Part shown: positions 34,401 to 42,592 of the stretch, one piece after another
How positions within the stretch are numbered: position 1 is the first letter of the stretch
Layout of the letters: each line of letters opens with the position of its first letter
Source: Thiotrichales bacterium
Lineage (GTDB): Bacteria > Pseudomonadota > Gammaproteobacteria > Francisellales > CACEW01
NCBI GenBank assembly: GCA_947476405.1
Contig: CANJQG010000006.1
Coordinates: 21,398-85,397, forward strand
Direction: 5' to 3'
Length of the DNA stretch: 64,000 nucleotides
Position numbers and translations under genes: made by a program
The notes under the pieces: model-generated
Database searches by the model: none
The model's input: only the letters and a program-made list of their open reading frames with translations
Told to the model about the DNA's origin: nothing

Positions 34401-35018
34401 ATGTTTACAGGGATTGTTGAAGAGATAGGCATCATCAAAATGATTGTTGCCGTCTTACTCGGAAAACGCTTTTTTATTGAAGCCAAAACCGTATTGATAG
34501 ACCTTCAAGTGGGTGATAGCATTGCTGTAAATGGTGTCTGCCTGACTGCCACTGAATTTACAAGCCAAGGTTTCTGGGTTGAAGCCGTCGCAGAAACTTT
34601 ACGCCTGACTAATCTCGGGACACTCGAAGCAGGATCCACCGTCAATCTAGAGCGCGCAATGACCCTGCAGAAACGCCTCGGCGGCCACTTACTTCAAGGG
34701 CATATTGATGCCACGGGAACCATCCTAAAAATTGAACCAGAAGGCCAGGCGCTGCTGATCACCCTTTCTTTCCCCGCGGCACTCCGCAAATATATGATAA
34801 AAAAAGGGTATATTGGTTTTGACGGCATGAGCCTCACCTTAATAGAAGTCTACCCTACCGAATTCACCCTGACGCTAATTCCACACACTCAAGAAGTCAC
34901 AATCGCTCAAAATTATCAAATCGGTCAACACATTAATTTAGAAGTGGATATGTTAGCAAAATATATTGAAAATTTTGTTCAAACTACACACTCTGTCCTG
35001 CCGCTGCCCACGCATTAA
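34401..35018 (+). CDS. ribE: Riboflavin synthase alpha chain
   Basis: A 205-residue enzyme that dismutates two lumazines to riboflavin. It has the two duplicated lumazine-binding halves, each with a core motif: MFTGIVEEIG at the start, GDSIAVNGVCLTAT (about 49-62), GHLLQGHIDATG (about 99-110) and GYIGFDGMSLTLIEV (about 137-151), the second copy of the first motif. Slightly divergent from usual (KGYIGFDG for KGFIAVDG). AAGGAAAAG precedes the ATG. No other rib genes are nearby. Its last 35 bp overlap the convergent rhodanese gene. Confidence 0.93.
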   Translation: MFTGIVEEIGIIKMIVAVLLGKRFFIEAKTVLIDLQVGDSIAVNGVCLTATEFTSQGFWVEAVAETLRLTNLGTLEAGSTVNLERAMTLQKRLGGHLLQGHIDATGTILKIEPEGQALLITLSFPAALRKYMIKKGYIGFDGMSLTLIEVYPTEFTLTLIPHTQEVTIAQNYQIGQHINLEVDMLAKYIENFVQTTHSVLPLPTH

Positions 35019-35295
35019 TCCCGCCTTCTAAATTATAAACCTCTAAAGAAGGATCCTCTAAGCATAAACGCTGGCATGCATTGTGACTGCGCATCCCTGA
35101 ACGGCAATATATCACCAATTTTTTACCCGCGTGTTGAGGCAACGCTTGCGCACAGACCTGAGCAAGCGGCAATAAGAGCGCCCCCTCAATTTTTTCAGAA
35201 GCATGCTCGGCAGGCTCACGCACATCCACAAGAACCGCTTCATTCTGCTCCAACCACCCTTTTAACATTTGGGCATCGACCGTTTTAATTGACAT
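34984..35295 (-). CDS. Rhodanese-like sulfurtransferase
   Basis: A 103-residue single rhodanese domain. VDVREPAEHASEKIEGALLLPLAQV (about 24-48) and the active loop VIYCRSGMRSHNAC (Cys at about 68) match the GlpE/PspE type, which transfers sulfane sulfur via cysteine persulfide. YNLEGGINAWAAAG closes the fold. GAGGAG lies before ATG at 35295, which is preferred over an upstream in-frame ATG at 35310. The end overlaps ribE by 35 bp. Confidence 0.92.
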   Translation of the reverse strand: MSIKTVDAQMLKGWLEQNEAVLVDVREPAEHASEKIEGALLLPLAQVCAQALPQHAGKKLVIYCRSGMRSHNACQRLCLEDPSLEVYNLEGGINAWAAAGQSV

Positions 35296-35534
35296 TATTG
35301 TTCTCCTCAAATACGCTTAAAATGACTTTAGTCGCCGAAGTATATCGCTCATCCATAGCAGGCGCAAGCCGAAAGAAGTGTGCTCTATTTCAATTAAATC
35401 AGACTTTTAGCAAGTGGCAATATATCTATTTTAGTGGGCTCCACTTTGATATGAATCCAAAATAACAAACCCTCTTGATTAAGATATTGAAAAAAGATAT
35501 GAATTTTTTACTGAGGAACGCTAAAGATAAAAAA
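35296..35534. other. Intergenic gap between rhodanese and tRNA genes
   Basis: 239 bp. No open frame of interest. A T tract (minus strand) follows the tRNA-His CCA and may serve tRNA-operon termination, but I see no strong hairpin. Nothing else is supported. Confidence 0.6.
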
Positions 35535-35611
35535 TGGGGTGAATGATGGGGCTCGAACCCACGACAACTGGAATCACAATCCAGGACTCTACCAACTGAG
35601 CTACATTCACC
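35535..35611 (-). tRNA. tRNA-His (GTG)
   Basis: 77 nt with encoded CCA. The anticodon loop TTGTGAT in stem CTGGA/TCCAG carries GTG. The extra 5' G (position -1) of tRNA-His is encoded, and the T loop GGGTTCGAGCCCC is normal. It is last in the Pro-Arg-His operon. Confidence 0.97.
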
Positions 35612-35624
35612 ATAAAAAAAGCAC

Positions 35625-35701
35625 TGGCGCGCCCGGCAGGATTCGAACCTGCTACCCTCGGCTTAGAAGGCCGATGCTCTATCCAAATGAGCTACGAGCG
35701 C
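35625..35701 (-). tRNA. tRNA-Arg (TCT)
   Basis: 77 nt with encoded CCA. The anticodon loop CTTCTAA within TCGGC/GCCGA gives TCT, reading AGA/AGG. Acceptor stem GCGCTCG pairs with CGGGCGC. Second of three in the operon. Confidence 0.97.
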
Positions 35702-35714
35702 AGCGTCGAACTCA

Positions 35715-35791
35715 TGGTCGGGGTAGAGGGATTCGAACTCTCGACATCCTGCTCCCAAAGCAGGCGCGCTACCAGGCTGCGCTATACCCCG
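35715..35791 (-). tRNA. tRNA-Pro (TGG)
   Basis: 77 nt with encoded CCA. The anticodon loop TTTGGGA in CCTGC/GCAGG gives TGG, reading CCA and other Pro codons. Acceptor CGGGGTA pairs with TACCCCG. First of the operon. Confidence 0.97.
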
Positions 35792-35803
35792 AATAAGTCG
35801 CCT

Positions 35804-35832
35804 ATGATATAGGGTTTTTTACTTCGCGTCAA
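35804..35832 (-). promoter_or_regulatory. Promoter of the tRNA operon
   Basis: On the minus strand TTGACG (35827-35832), 17 bp, TATCAT (35804-35809), followed by the GC-rich discriminator GGCGAC, typical of stringently controlled stable-RNA promoters. The -35 overlaps the end of pcnB. Confidence 0.75.
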
Positions 35833-37111
35833 GCAGTTTTTCAACAAATTCTGCACGATCATTTGTTGACATCAAATACAGCTTTTCCCACCACTGACAA
35901 AGGGTGGATTTTACCTGTCCGACTTCACTCCGTAAGAGCAAGAAATCATAGGCTGCACGATAACGCGGATGATTCACGATACCCAGGATATTTTTTTCGC
36001 GACGTAATTCTAATTGACGCTGCAAAGCCCAGACTTCCTCTATCATTTCCGTCATAAATCGCGGCATACTCGTAATTTTATTTTGGGCGCCCAAGGTTAT
36101 TTTCACGGCATCCTGATAGGCTTTTTTATAACTCATCGTCTCGGCCAGCTTCTTTTTACAGGCTTGCAATTCTTGCCACAAAAACACGCCAATCAGAAAT
36201 GCAGGATTGATGGTTTTTTTGGCATAATAGCGCTCATCTGTATTACGCAAAGCGCGCCGCACCATCTCTGAAAACCAGGAAACCTTTAACGATATCACCA
36301 AAGTCGGAAATAAAATCGGAAGGATATTCATGGTTTGCAAGCTGTCAAAATTCTTTTCAGCCTGACCATAGAGCAATATTTTTTGATATTCATCAAATAA
36401 ACGCCCGCCTGCAATACTAGAAAGCAGGTCAATATGCTGCGGAATCGCCTTAAACGTCGCCTCATCAATCGTAAAATCTAATTTATTGCTGATCCTTAAG
36501 GCCCTCAAAATTCGCACAGGGTCCTCTTTTAAACGGGCATCGGGTTCGCCAATCAGCCGCAAGATACGCGCTTGAAAATCTTTAATTCCATTACTAAAAT
36601 CCATCAACTCATGCGTACCCGGATTATAATAAAAGGCATTCACTGTAAAATCGCGACGCAAGGCATCATCTTCAATGGTTCCATATACATTATCGCGCGA
36701 TACAATGCCGCCCTGACGCAAAGCCCCTTCTGACTTATGTTTCGCAAGACTATGATCCTGACGAAACGTCGCTACTTCAATATAATCACGTCGATCAAAA
36801 TACACATGCACCAGCTTAAAACGCTTACCAATAATGATCGCTCGATCAAAACATTTCTTGATCTGCTCCGGCAAAGCATCCGTCACCAGATCAAAATCTT
36901 TGGGATGCAGACTCATCAATTGATCTCGAATTCCGCCGCCCACAATATAAGCCTGATAACCACGACGCTGCAAAGCCTCAATCATTTTGAGCACATGCGA
37001 AGGAAAATTAGTCGGCCACAACTCGGAAGCCCGGGCATCGTAAATGACCGGCTCCAATTTGGGTTTCTTTTTAAATAGCTTAGCTATAAAGTTGTTTTTC
37101 TTTAAGTTCAT
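35819..37111 (-). CDS. pcnB: Poly(A) polymerase I
   Basis: A 430-residue nucleotidyltransferase that adds 3' poly(A) to RNA to mark it for decay. The catalytic palm has YIVGGGIRDQLM (about 55-66) and PKDFDLVTDA (about 70-79), carrying the two Asp; VATFRQDHSL and GTIEDDALRRDFTVNAF follow; DPVRILRALRISNKLDF is the RNA-binding neck. CCA-adding enzymes share this fold, but the sequence pattern and C-terminal region fit PcnB. It begins inside the dksA 3' end (32-bp overlap) and ends just before the tRNA operon promoter. Confidence 0.93.
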   Translation of the reverse strand: MNLKKNNFIAKLFKKKPKLEPVIYDARASELWPTNFPSHVLKMIEALQRRGYQAYIVGGGIRDQLMSLHPKDFDLVTDALPEQIKKCFDRAIIIGKRFKLVHVYFDRRDYIEVATFRQDHSLAKHKSEGALRQGGIVSRDNVYGTIEDDALRRDFTVNAFYYNPGTHELMDFSNGIKDFQARILRLIGEPDARLKEDPVRILRALRISNKLDFTIDEATFKAIPQHIDLLSSIAGGRLFDEYQKILLYGQAEKNFDSLQTMNILPILFPTLVISLKVSWFSEMVRRALRNTDERYYAKKTINPAFLIGVFLWQELQACKKKLAETMSYKKAYQDAVKITLGAQNKITSMPRFMTEMIEEVWALQRQLELRREKNILGIVNHPRYRAAYDFLLLRSEVGQVKSTLCQWWEKLYLMSTNDRAEFVEKLLDAK

Positions 37112-37505
37112 CTAGGGTTTTACAGTCAATACATTGGGTTGCGGTAGGACGGGCTTCTAAACGACGTAAACCAATCTCTGCACCACAGGATTGACAAAAA
37201 CCATAGTCACCTTCTTTTAACATTTCAATGGCTTCTTGAATCTTACGAATCAATTTGCGCTCACGATCTTGCGCGCGCAACTCTAAGCTTAGCTCTTCTT
37301 CTTGAGAAGCGCGGTCGACAGGGTCTGAAAAATTTTCAGGCTCTTCTTTCATGTGATTCTTTCCCTCAATCATTTTATGATTCACTGATTCATAAAGATG
37401 AGTCAGGATCGTACGAAAATGTTCGATCTGCTCAGGAGACATATACTCTTCGCCCTTTTTTGGCTCATAAGGTACGAAACTTAAGGGGTTATCAATCTGA
37501 TCCAT
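37080..37505 (-). CDS. dksA: RNA polymerase-binding transcription factor DksA
   Basis: A 141-residue regulator that binds the secondary channel of RNA polymerase and works with ppGpp to repress rRNA and activate amino-acid genes. The coiled-coil tip carries DPVDRASQEEELSLELR, with the two key Asp and Ala. The C-terminal zinc site is CQSC-x17-CIDC. ATG at 37505 follows AAAGGA at good spacing; the upstream in-frame ATG at 37514 has none. The gene overlaps pcnB by 32 bp, so both are expressed together. Confidence 0.96.
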   Translation of the reverse strand: MDQIDNPLSFVPYEPKKGEEYMSPEQIEHFRTILTHLYESVNHKMIEGKNHMKEEPENFSDPVDRASQEEELSLELRAQDRERKLIRKIQEAIEMLKEGDYGFCQSCGAEIGLRRLEARPTATQCIDCKTLDELKEKQLYS

Positions 37506-37579
37506 TTTCCACATCCTTTAACCATTAAAATGCAAGCGACTATTTTTAACAGAAAAACGCCCAAGTTGCAATAAAAACT

Positions 37580-38365
37580 TTACTCATCGCCCAAAGGAGG
37601 CACTGCAACCTGACTAAATCCACAATCTACATGAATAATCTCTGCCGTAATCGCGGAGGCTAAATCCGAACACAAAAACGCCGCGACATTCCCCACTTCT
37701 TCGGTGGTCACATTTCGTTTCAAAGGGCTCACTTTCGCATTATAATCCAGCATTTTACGAAAACCTTTAATTCCCGAAGCCGCCAAAGTACGAATCGGCC
37801 CTGCTGAAATCGCATTCACACGAATCCCTTCTGCACCCAAGGCCACCGCGCTATAACGCACAGCTGCATCCAAACTGGCTTTGGCCAAACCCATGGTATT
37901 ATAATTAACCACTGCTTTCTCGCCGCCCAAATATGTTAGGGTCAAAATGGCAGCATTACGGTTCTTCATCAGGGGCCGCGCTGCTTTGGCCATGGCACAC
38001 AAACTATAACTGCTAATATCATGCGCAATCCGAAACCCCTCACGACTAATATGATCCACAAAATCACCATCCAATTGATCCGCCGGCGCAAAAGCAATGG
38101 AATGAACCAACACATCTAAGCCTTGCCATTTTTTGCTTAATTCCTCAAAACATTTTTCGATATCTGCATCCGTACTGACGTCACAAGGAATCAGCGCAAT
38201 GGGATTAAAAGGCGCAGCCAATTTGGCAACCCGGTCCTTCATTTGTTCATTCACATACGTAAAGGCCAACTCTGCGCCTTCACGATGCATGGCCTCTGCA
38301 ATCCCATAGGCAATCGAACGGTCACTCATCACACCGGTGAGCAGGGCTTTTTTTCCTTTTAACAT
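37580..38365 (-). CDS. fabI: Enoyl-[acyl-carrier-protein] reductase FabI
   Basis: A 261-residue NADH-dependent enzyme for the last step of fatty-acid elongation. Features: [19 protein letters not shown] at the N-terminus (nucleotide loop), [19 protein letters not shown], catalytic YNTMGLAK (Tyr-x6-Lys, about 156-163), and [14 protein letters not shown]. Length is normal. Triclosan-type inhibitors act on this protein; the sequence shows nothing about resistance. It is separated by 74 bp from dksA and diverges from fba. Confidence 0.96.
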   Translation of the reverse strand: MLKGKKALLTGVMSDRSIAYGIAEAMHREGAELAFTYVNEQMKDRVAKLAAPFNPIALIPCDVSTDADIEKCFEELSKKWQGLDVLVHSIAFAPADQLDGDFVDHISREGFRIAHDISSYSLCAMAKAARPLMKNRNAAILTLTYLGGEKAVVNYNTMGLAKASLDAAVRYSAVALGAEGIRVNAISAGPIRTLAASGIKGFRKMLDYNAKVSPLKRNVTTEEVGNVAAFLCSDLASAITAEIIHVDCGFSQVAVPPLGDE

Positions 38366-38419
38366 AATTTCTATCCTTTTTTAACGAAGTTCTCAGTAAT
38401 GTAATTCCTTTCCCCCTAC

Positions 38420-38448
38420 TTGTCAAAAGAGAGCAGTCGCTTTAAGAT
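38420..38448 (+). promoter_or_regulatory. Promoter of fba
   Basis: TTGTCA (38420-38425), 17 bp, TAAGAT (38443-38448); the fba ATG follows at 38480 after a leader of about 25 nt. Confidence 0.55.
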
Positions 38449-38479
38449 GGGCAGGCATTTTACTAAATAAGGAAACACG

Positions 38480-39532
38480 ATGTCCTCACTTATCTCTCTG
38501 CGCCAGCTTTTGGATCATGCCGCAGATCATACTTATGGCATTCCGGCTTTTAATGTGAATAATCTGGAACAGGTTCGTGCGGTGATGGAAGCCGCTTTTG
38601 AAGTCGACAGCCCTGTCATCCTGCAAGCCTCAGCAGGCGCGCGCAAATATGCAGGCTCCACCTTTATTCGCCATTTAATTTTAGCTGCGGCAGAAGAATT
38701 TCCTGGGTTACCGATTGTGATGCATCAAGATCATGGCGCTTCACCGGATGTCTGCTTCCGCTCCATTCAAAACAATTTCTCTTCCGTGATGATGGATGGC
38801 TCGCTGATGGCCGATGCCAAAACCCCTTCAACCTACGAATACAATGTCAATGTCACGCGTGAAGTTGCGAAACTCGCCCATGCTTGCGGCGTTTCAGTTG
38901 AAGGTGAATTAGGCTGCTTAGGCTCCCTTGAAACAGGCAAAGCAGGTGAAGAAGATGGCTCAGGCGCAGATTGTGTTTTGGATCATAGCCAAATGTTGAC
39001 AGATCCTGAAGAAGCCGCTGACTTTGTCAAGCAAACCAAAGTGGATGCTTTGGCGATTGCAGTGGGCACCAGTCACGGTGCATATAAATTTTCCCGCCCT
39101 CCGACAGGCGATATCCTAGCAATCAATCAAGTCAAAGCCATTCATGCCCGCATTCCCAGCACGCATTTGGTGATGCATGGCTCCTCCTCTGTACCTCAAG
39201 ACTGGCTCAAGATCATTAATGAATTCGGCGGCAAGATTAGCGAGACTTATGGCGTACCGGTGTCAGAAATTCAAGAGGCGATCAAACACGGCGTGCGCAA
39301 AATCAACATTGATACTGACTTGCGCCTTGCTGCAACAGGTGCAATTCGCCGATTTTTCGGTGAAAATCCAGCTGAATTTGATCCTCGCTCCTATAACAAA
39401 GTCGCAAAAGAAGCCATGAAATCTATTTGCAAAGCGCGTTTTGAACAATTTGGTTCAGCAGGTCATGCCAGCAAAATCAAATCGATCAGCTTAGAAGCGA
39501 TGGCAGAACGGTATCAAAACGGAACTTTATAA
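38480..39532 (+). CDS. fba: Class II fructose-bisphosphate aldolase
   Basis: A 350-residue zinc aldolase that cleaves fructose 1,6-bisphosphate to two triose phosphates. [19 protein letters not shown] starts the barrel; VMHQDHGAS carries a zinc His and a catalytic Asp; [32 protein letters not shown] and [10 protein letters not shown] follow, and [11 protein letters not shown] binds phosphate. It has the class IIB (Cbb-type) pattern. The end overlaps the convergent gamma-carbonic-anhydrase gene by 6 bp. Acts in glycolysis and gluconeogenesis with gapA. Confidence 0.95.
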   Translation: MSSLISLRQLLDHAADHTYGIPAFNVNNLEQVRAVMEAAFEVDSPVILQASAGARKYAGSTFIRHLILAAAEEFPGLPIVMHQDHGASPDVCFRSIQNNFSSVMMDGSLMADAKTPSTYEYNVNVTREVAKLAHACGVSVEGELGCLGSLETGKAGEEDGSGADCVLDHSQMLTDPEEAADFVKQTKVDALAIAVGTSHGAYKFSRPPTGDILAINQVKAIHARIPSTHLVMHGSSSVPQDWLKIINEFGGKISETYGVPVSEIQEAIKHGVRKINIDTDLRLAATGAIRRFFGENPAEFDPRSYNKVAKEAMKSICKARFEQFGSAGHASKIKSISLEAMAERYQNGTL

Positions 39533-40054
39533 ATGGAGAGCCTTGAGCCGCACATAATTTTGTGCGCTCACGCTTAAAAAAACACGCTCCTCTTCACTGA
39601 GTGGGCGTATTTTTTTAACTGGATTGCCGAGCCATAAAAAACCGCTTTCCAAAATTTTACCAGGCGGCACCAAACTCCCTGCCCCCAAAAACACGTCATC
39701 CTGAATCACAACCCCATCAAGCACAATCGAACCCATGCCAATTAAGCAGCGGCTTCCAATCGTGCAGCCGTGCAAAATGACATGGTGGCCGATGGTAACA
39801 TCCTCGCCTAAATTCAAAGGAAAGCCTTCTGGTGCATGCGCGCTTTTTTGCGTGGTATGCAAAACTGAACCATCCTGAATATTACTACGCGCACCAATTT
39901 TAATCGCCAATAAATCCCCGCGAATTGAAACTTGCGGCCAAATGGAAACCTCATCGCCCAAAGTGACCTGACCCGACACAACAGCTGACGCATCCACAAA
40001 AACGCCTTTTCCTAAAGCCGGAGTCCCATTTTTTAAAGAGCGAATCGCTGACAT
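39527..40054 (-). CDS. Gamma-class carbonic anhydrase-like (YrdA/PaaY) protein
   Basis: A 175-residue left-handed beta-helix protein, built on hexapeptide repeats (e.g. [52 protein letters not shown]). The zinc His positions (LHTT, IGHH.ILHGC) are kept, as in YrdA/CaiE-type gamma carbonic anhydrases. Whether it hydrates CO2 is unproven; many relatives lack measured activity. The ATG at 40054 shares one base with the stop of the icmW-like gene (TGATG), so translation is coupled. An adjacent in-frame GTG at 40057 is another possible start. Confidence 0.9.
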   Translation of the reverse strand: MSAIRSLKNGTPALGKGVFVDASAVVSGQVTLGDEVSIWPQVSIRGDLLAIKIGARSNIQDGSVLHTTQKSAHAPEGFPLNLGEDVTIGHHVILHGCTIGSRCLIGMGSIVLDGVVIQDDVFLGAGSLVPPGKILESGFLWLGNPVKKIRPLSEEERVFLSVSAQNYVRLKALHL

Positions 40055-40476
40055 CACAAAGCATCCAGCACTTCTTGCATCCGCTTTTCAGAAAAAATCC
40101 GCCCTAATAATTGCGATTTTTCAAAAACCATATTGCGCTGAAAAAATTTTTCAATCTCAGGATCTTTCGCGCGCAATTTCTGAGTATAATTAATAAGCTT
40201 AATGACTAAATCACTATTCAAAGTCTGCATTTTATGAATGATATACAGCATGTAGGCCGCGGGCAATTGATTCAGGGTATAAATCATCTCTTTTTCATCG
40301 ATATTTTTAGCATCAATCGTCGTCAAGCGATCCAGAAAAGCCTGCACTGATTCAATTTCAGCCTCACCCAAAGGCGGATTCGCTTTTTCCAGTTTTTCCA
40401 AATTAATCAAAATATCATTGATTAAAGGATTTTTAAAAGACTGCCAATGCTTAATAATATCGTCAATTAAAGCCAT
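40054..40476 (-). CDS. icmW: IcmW-like type IVB secretion adaptor
   Basis: A 140-residue mostly helical acidic-looking protein. The C-terminal 30 residues (about 111-140) line up with Legionella IcmW: FF.RN.VFE, LL.R.F, R, VL.AL occur in the same order and spacing (compare FFLKRNIVFERLRLLSRVF in IcmW as I recall it). The N-terminal HWQSF..P.I..I...E.. also fits its YW....P.I pattern. IcmW pairs with IcmS and loads many effectors onto the Dot/Icm coupling complex. AAGGGTGA precedes ATG 40476. In Legionella icmW lies beside icmX; here its neighbour is a carbonic anhydrase gene, so it could be a relocated icmW or a paralog. Confidence 0.68.
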   Translation of the reverse strand: MALIDDIIKHWQSFKNPLINDILINLEKLEKANPPLGEAEIESVQAFLDRLTTIDAKNIDEKEMIYTLNQLPAAYMLYIIHKMQTLNSDLVIKLINYTQKLRAKDPEIEKFFQRNMVFEKSQLLGRIFSEKRMQEVLDAL

Positions 40477-40525
40477 CACTCACCCTTAGATCAAATTGAA
40501 TTCCCCCATTAAACCATAAACCACA

Positions 40526-41416
40526 TCATTCTACAACAGGCTCCCCTCGCGCTGCTGCGATAGGCTCGTGCAAAGGCGGAAGGGGATAAGCCCCAAAACA
40601 ATAGGCCCCCGTTGCTTGAAGCTTCCTTACAGGTAGGGATTTGATTTTGCAGGAAGACGCGGCAATGGCTTTCACCAGCGACCCCTCTAAGTCCGGTATA
40701 AAATAACTTACTGAACACATCGGACCAGAAGAAAACTCCTGGAATAATTGAGTCATTATAAAAAGAGATAAAAGCAGTATATTTCCATCACATTTAAATA
40801 AAGGGTTCAATCTAGAGGGATCATCAATGCATTCAGCCCAATCCCTTAACACAAGCTGTGCTTTAAGACACTGCCAGCCAGACGATTCTTCAAGCAATGC
40901 AATATTGCTTTGAGCCTTTTTAATATAACGTGCTATTTTTTTTTGAAATCTATCCCGCAACACATCTAGCTCACTTGCCGTTTCACAGGTAATATGAAAT
41001 ATTCCCGGATAATAAGCAGGCCTAATTGCATACTGAATCGTTTTAATATTCAAGAAATTACAAAACTTAGAAAAAGGCAGAAATCTTGAGACATCCAGGC
41101 CTTTCAAAATAATACAATGACCCTCCTGTTTCAAAGAATTCTCTTCATAACAAGGTATTTTTAAAATTTTGATGACCTGCTCAAATCGTTCAAATAAGGC
41201 CCGGGCATCCTCAGCTGATTCACAGCGAATCATGCAATATTCAGGCCTCCCCCCCTCGCCCTCCTCATCAATAATAAAAGAAATGTCATTCATCGCAATA
41301 TATTTCTGACGCTCGACAAGCGGCGTAATCGTATGAACCTCATCAGGCCACCCAGCATCAGCCGCAAAACTAAGACGACGACAAGAATGAAGAACCTTCT
41401 CTGGCATTCCCTGCAT
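40526..41416 (-). CDS. Unknown 296-residue protein upstream of icmW-like gene
   Basis: No family recognised. The start at 41416 is set by AAAGGAG nine bases upstream; a longer in-frame ATG at 41440 lacks a site. The sequence is mixed, with several Cys, a hydrophobic helix near 226-240 (ILLLSLFIMTQLFQEF), and acidic/basic patches; no signal peptide. The C-terminus is Ala/Pro/Glu-rich (EPIAAARGEPVVE). It lies 50 bp upstream of the icmW-like gene on the same strand and may be co-transcribed. A Dot/Icm substrate is a reasonable guess; no direct evidence. Confidence 0.6.
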   Translation of the reverse strand: MQGMPEKVLHSCRRLSFAADAGWPDEVHTITPLVERQKYIAMNDISFIIDEEGEGGRPEYCMIRCESAEDARALFERFEQVIKILKIPCYEENSLKQEGHCIILKGLDVSRFLPFSKFCNFLNIKTIQYAIRPAYYPGIFHITCETASELDVLRDRFQKKIARYIKKAQSNIALLEESSGWQCLKAQLVLRDWAECIDDPSRLNPLFKCDGNILLLSLFIMTQLFQEFSSGPMCSVSYFIPDLEGSLVKAIAASSCKIKSLPVRKLQATGAYCFGAYPLPPLHEPIAAARGEPVVE

Positions 41417-41484
41417 ATTATAACGCTCCTTTAAAATCACTGCATCCTGAAATTAAAGCATAAATATTTTAAACTGACAATTAA

Positions 41485-41513
41485 AAAAAACGGATAGACT
41501 GAACCCGTTTTTT
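41485..41513. terminator. Symmetric hairpin with T tracts on both strands
   Basis: AAAAAACGG and CCGTTTTTT form a perfect 9-bp stem around an 11-nt loop. It sits between two divergent genes, so it is not a simple terminator for either; it may end antisense or leader transcripts, or act as an attenuator for hemE. Confidence 0.45.
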
Positions 41514-41530
41514 CCTATAGAATTTCCCTC

Positions 41531-42577
41531 ATGAACGAATTATTTCTCAAAGCCATCGCCAAAAAGCCCATCCCACGCACGCCGATTTGGATGATGCGTC
41601 AAGCTGGGCGTTATTTGCCTGAGTATCGCGCTGCGCGTGAAAAAGCAGGCAGCTTTTTACAGCTGTGTAAAACACCTGAACTCGCTTGTGAAGTGACGCT
41701 TCAACCGATTCGGCGCTTTGGTTTTGATGCAGCGATTTTATTCTCTGACATTCTGACTATTCCGGATGCGATGAATTTAGGCCTGACTTTTGCAGAAGGC
41801 GAAGGCCCTCGTTTCAGCAAAAAACTGGAAACCGCTGCGGACATTATGAATCTTTCGATCCCAGATCCTGAAGTTGAACTGCGCTATGTGCCGGATACGA
41901 TTCGCCTTCTGAAAAAAGAACTCACGGTCCCTCTGATTGGCTTTGCCGGAAGCCCCTGGACCATTGCCTCTTATATGTTGGAAGGTCAAGCCCCTGGAGA
42001 ATTTAAAAAGGCAAAAGGCCTGTTGTATCAAAACCCAAAACTCATGCATCATCTGCTGTATACGCTCGCACAATCGATTACCCTGTATTTACGCGCACAA
42101 ATTGAGGCAGGCGTTGATACCGTCATGTTATTTGACAGCTGGGGGGGCGCACTGACCGAGTCTGCTTATCACGAATTTTCATTTAATTATATGCAAGAAA
42201 TCATCACCCAACTCAAAGCCCATCACCCTAAAACGCCCGTTATTCTCTTTACCAAAGGCAGCGGCGCATGGCTTGAATTATTGAATACCAGCCCTGCAGA
42301 TGTCATTGGACTAGACTGGCAAACTTCCTTAAGCCGTGCACGCAATATTCTGGGTCAAAAGCATGCACTACAAGGCAATTTGGACCCCGCTATTTTACGT
42401 GCGGATGAATCGGTTATTGAAGCGGAAGTCAAAAAAGTACTCCATGCGTATGGGCCAGGATCCGGTCATATTTTTAACTTGGGCCATGGCATTACGCCGG
42501 ATATTCATCCAGAAAAAGTCGCTTTTTTAGTCCAGTGCGTTAAAACCCAGAGTCATGATATAATGACTTCAAGTTAA
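41531..42577 (+). CDS. hemE: Uroporphyrinogen decarboxylase
   Basis: A 348-residue enzyme that removes four acetate carboxyls from uroporphyrinogen III in heme synthesis. PIWMMRQAGRYLPEYR (about 18-33) is the signature, FSDILTIPDAMNLGL contains the substrate-binding Asp, and GFAGSPWTIASYMLEGQ, FDSWGGALT and NLGHGITPDIHPE follow. Length is normal. The pfkB-family kinase starts 15 bp after its stop, so they are co-transcribed, although their functions are not obviously linked. Confidence 0.96.
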   Translation: MNELFLKAIAKKPIPRTPIWMMRQAGRYLPEYRAAREKAGSFLQLCKTPELACEVTLQPIRRFGFDAAILFSDILTIPDAMNLGLTFAEGEGPRFSKKLETAADIMNLSIPDPEVELRYVPDTIRLLKKELTVPLIGFAGSPWTIASYMLEGQAPGEFKKAKGLLYQNPKLMHHLLYTLAQSITLYLRAQIEAGVDTVMLFDSWGGALTESAYHEFSFNYMQEIITQLKAHHPKTPVILFTKGSGAWLELLNTSPADVIGLDWQTSLSRARNILGQKHALQGNLDPAILRADESVIEAEVKKVLHAYGPGSGHIFNLGHGITPDIHPEKVAFLVQCVKTQSHDIMTSS

Positions 42578-42592
42578 CTCATTTGTAAGATC

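Noticed and set aside
35539..35796. An 85-residue open frame across the tRNA cluster
   Set aside because: It reads antisense through three tRNA genes; the tRNA structures explain the open frame.
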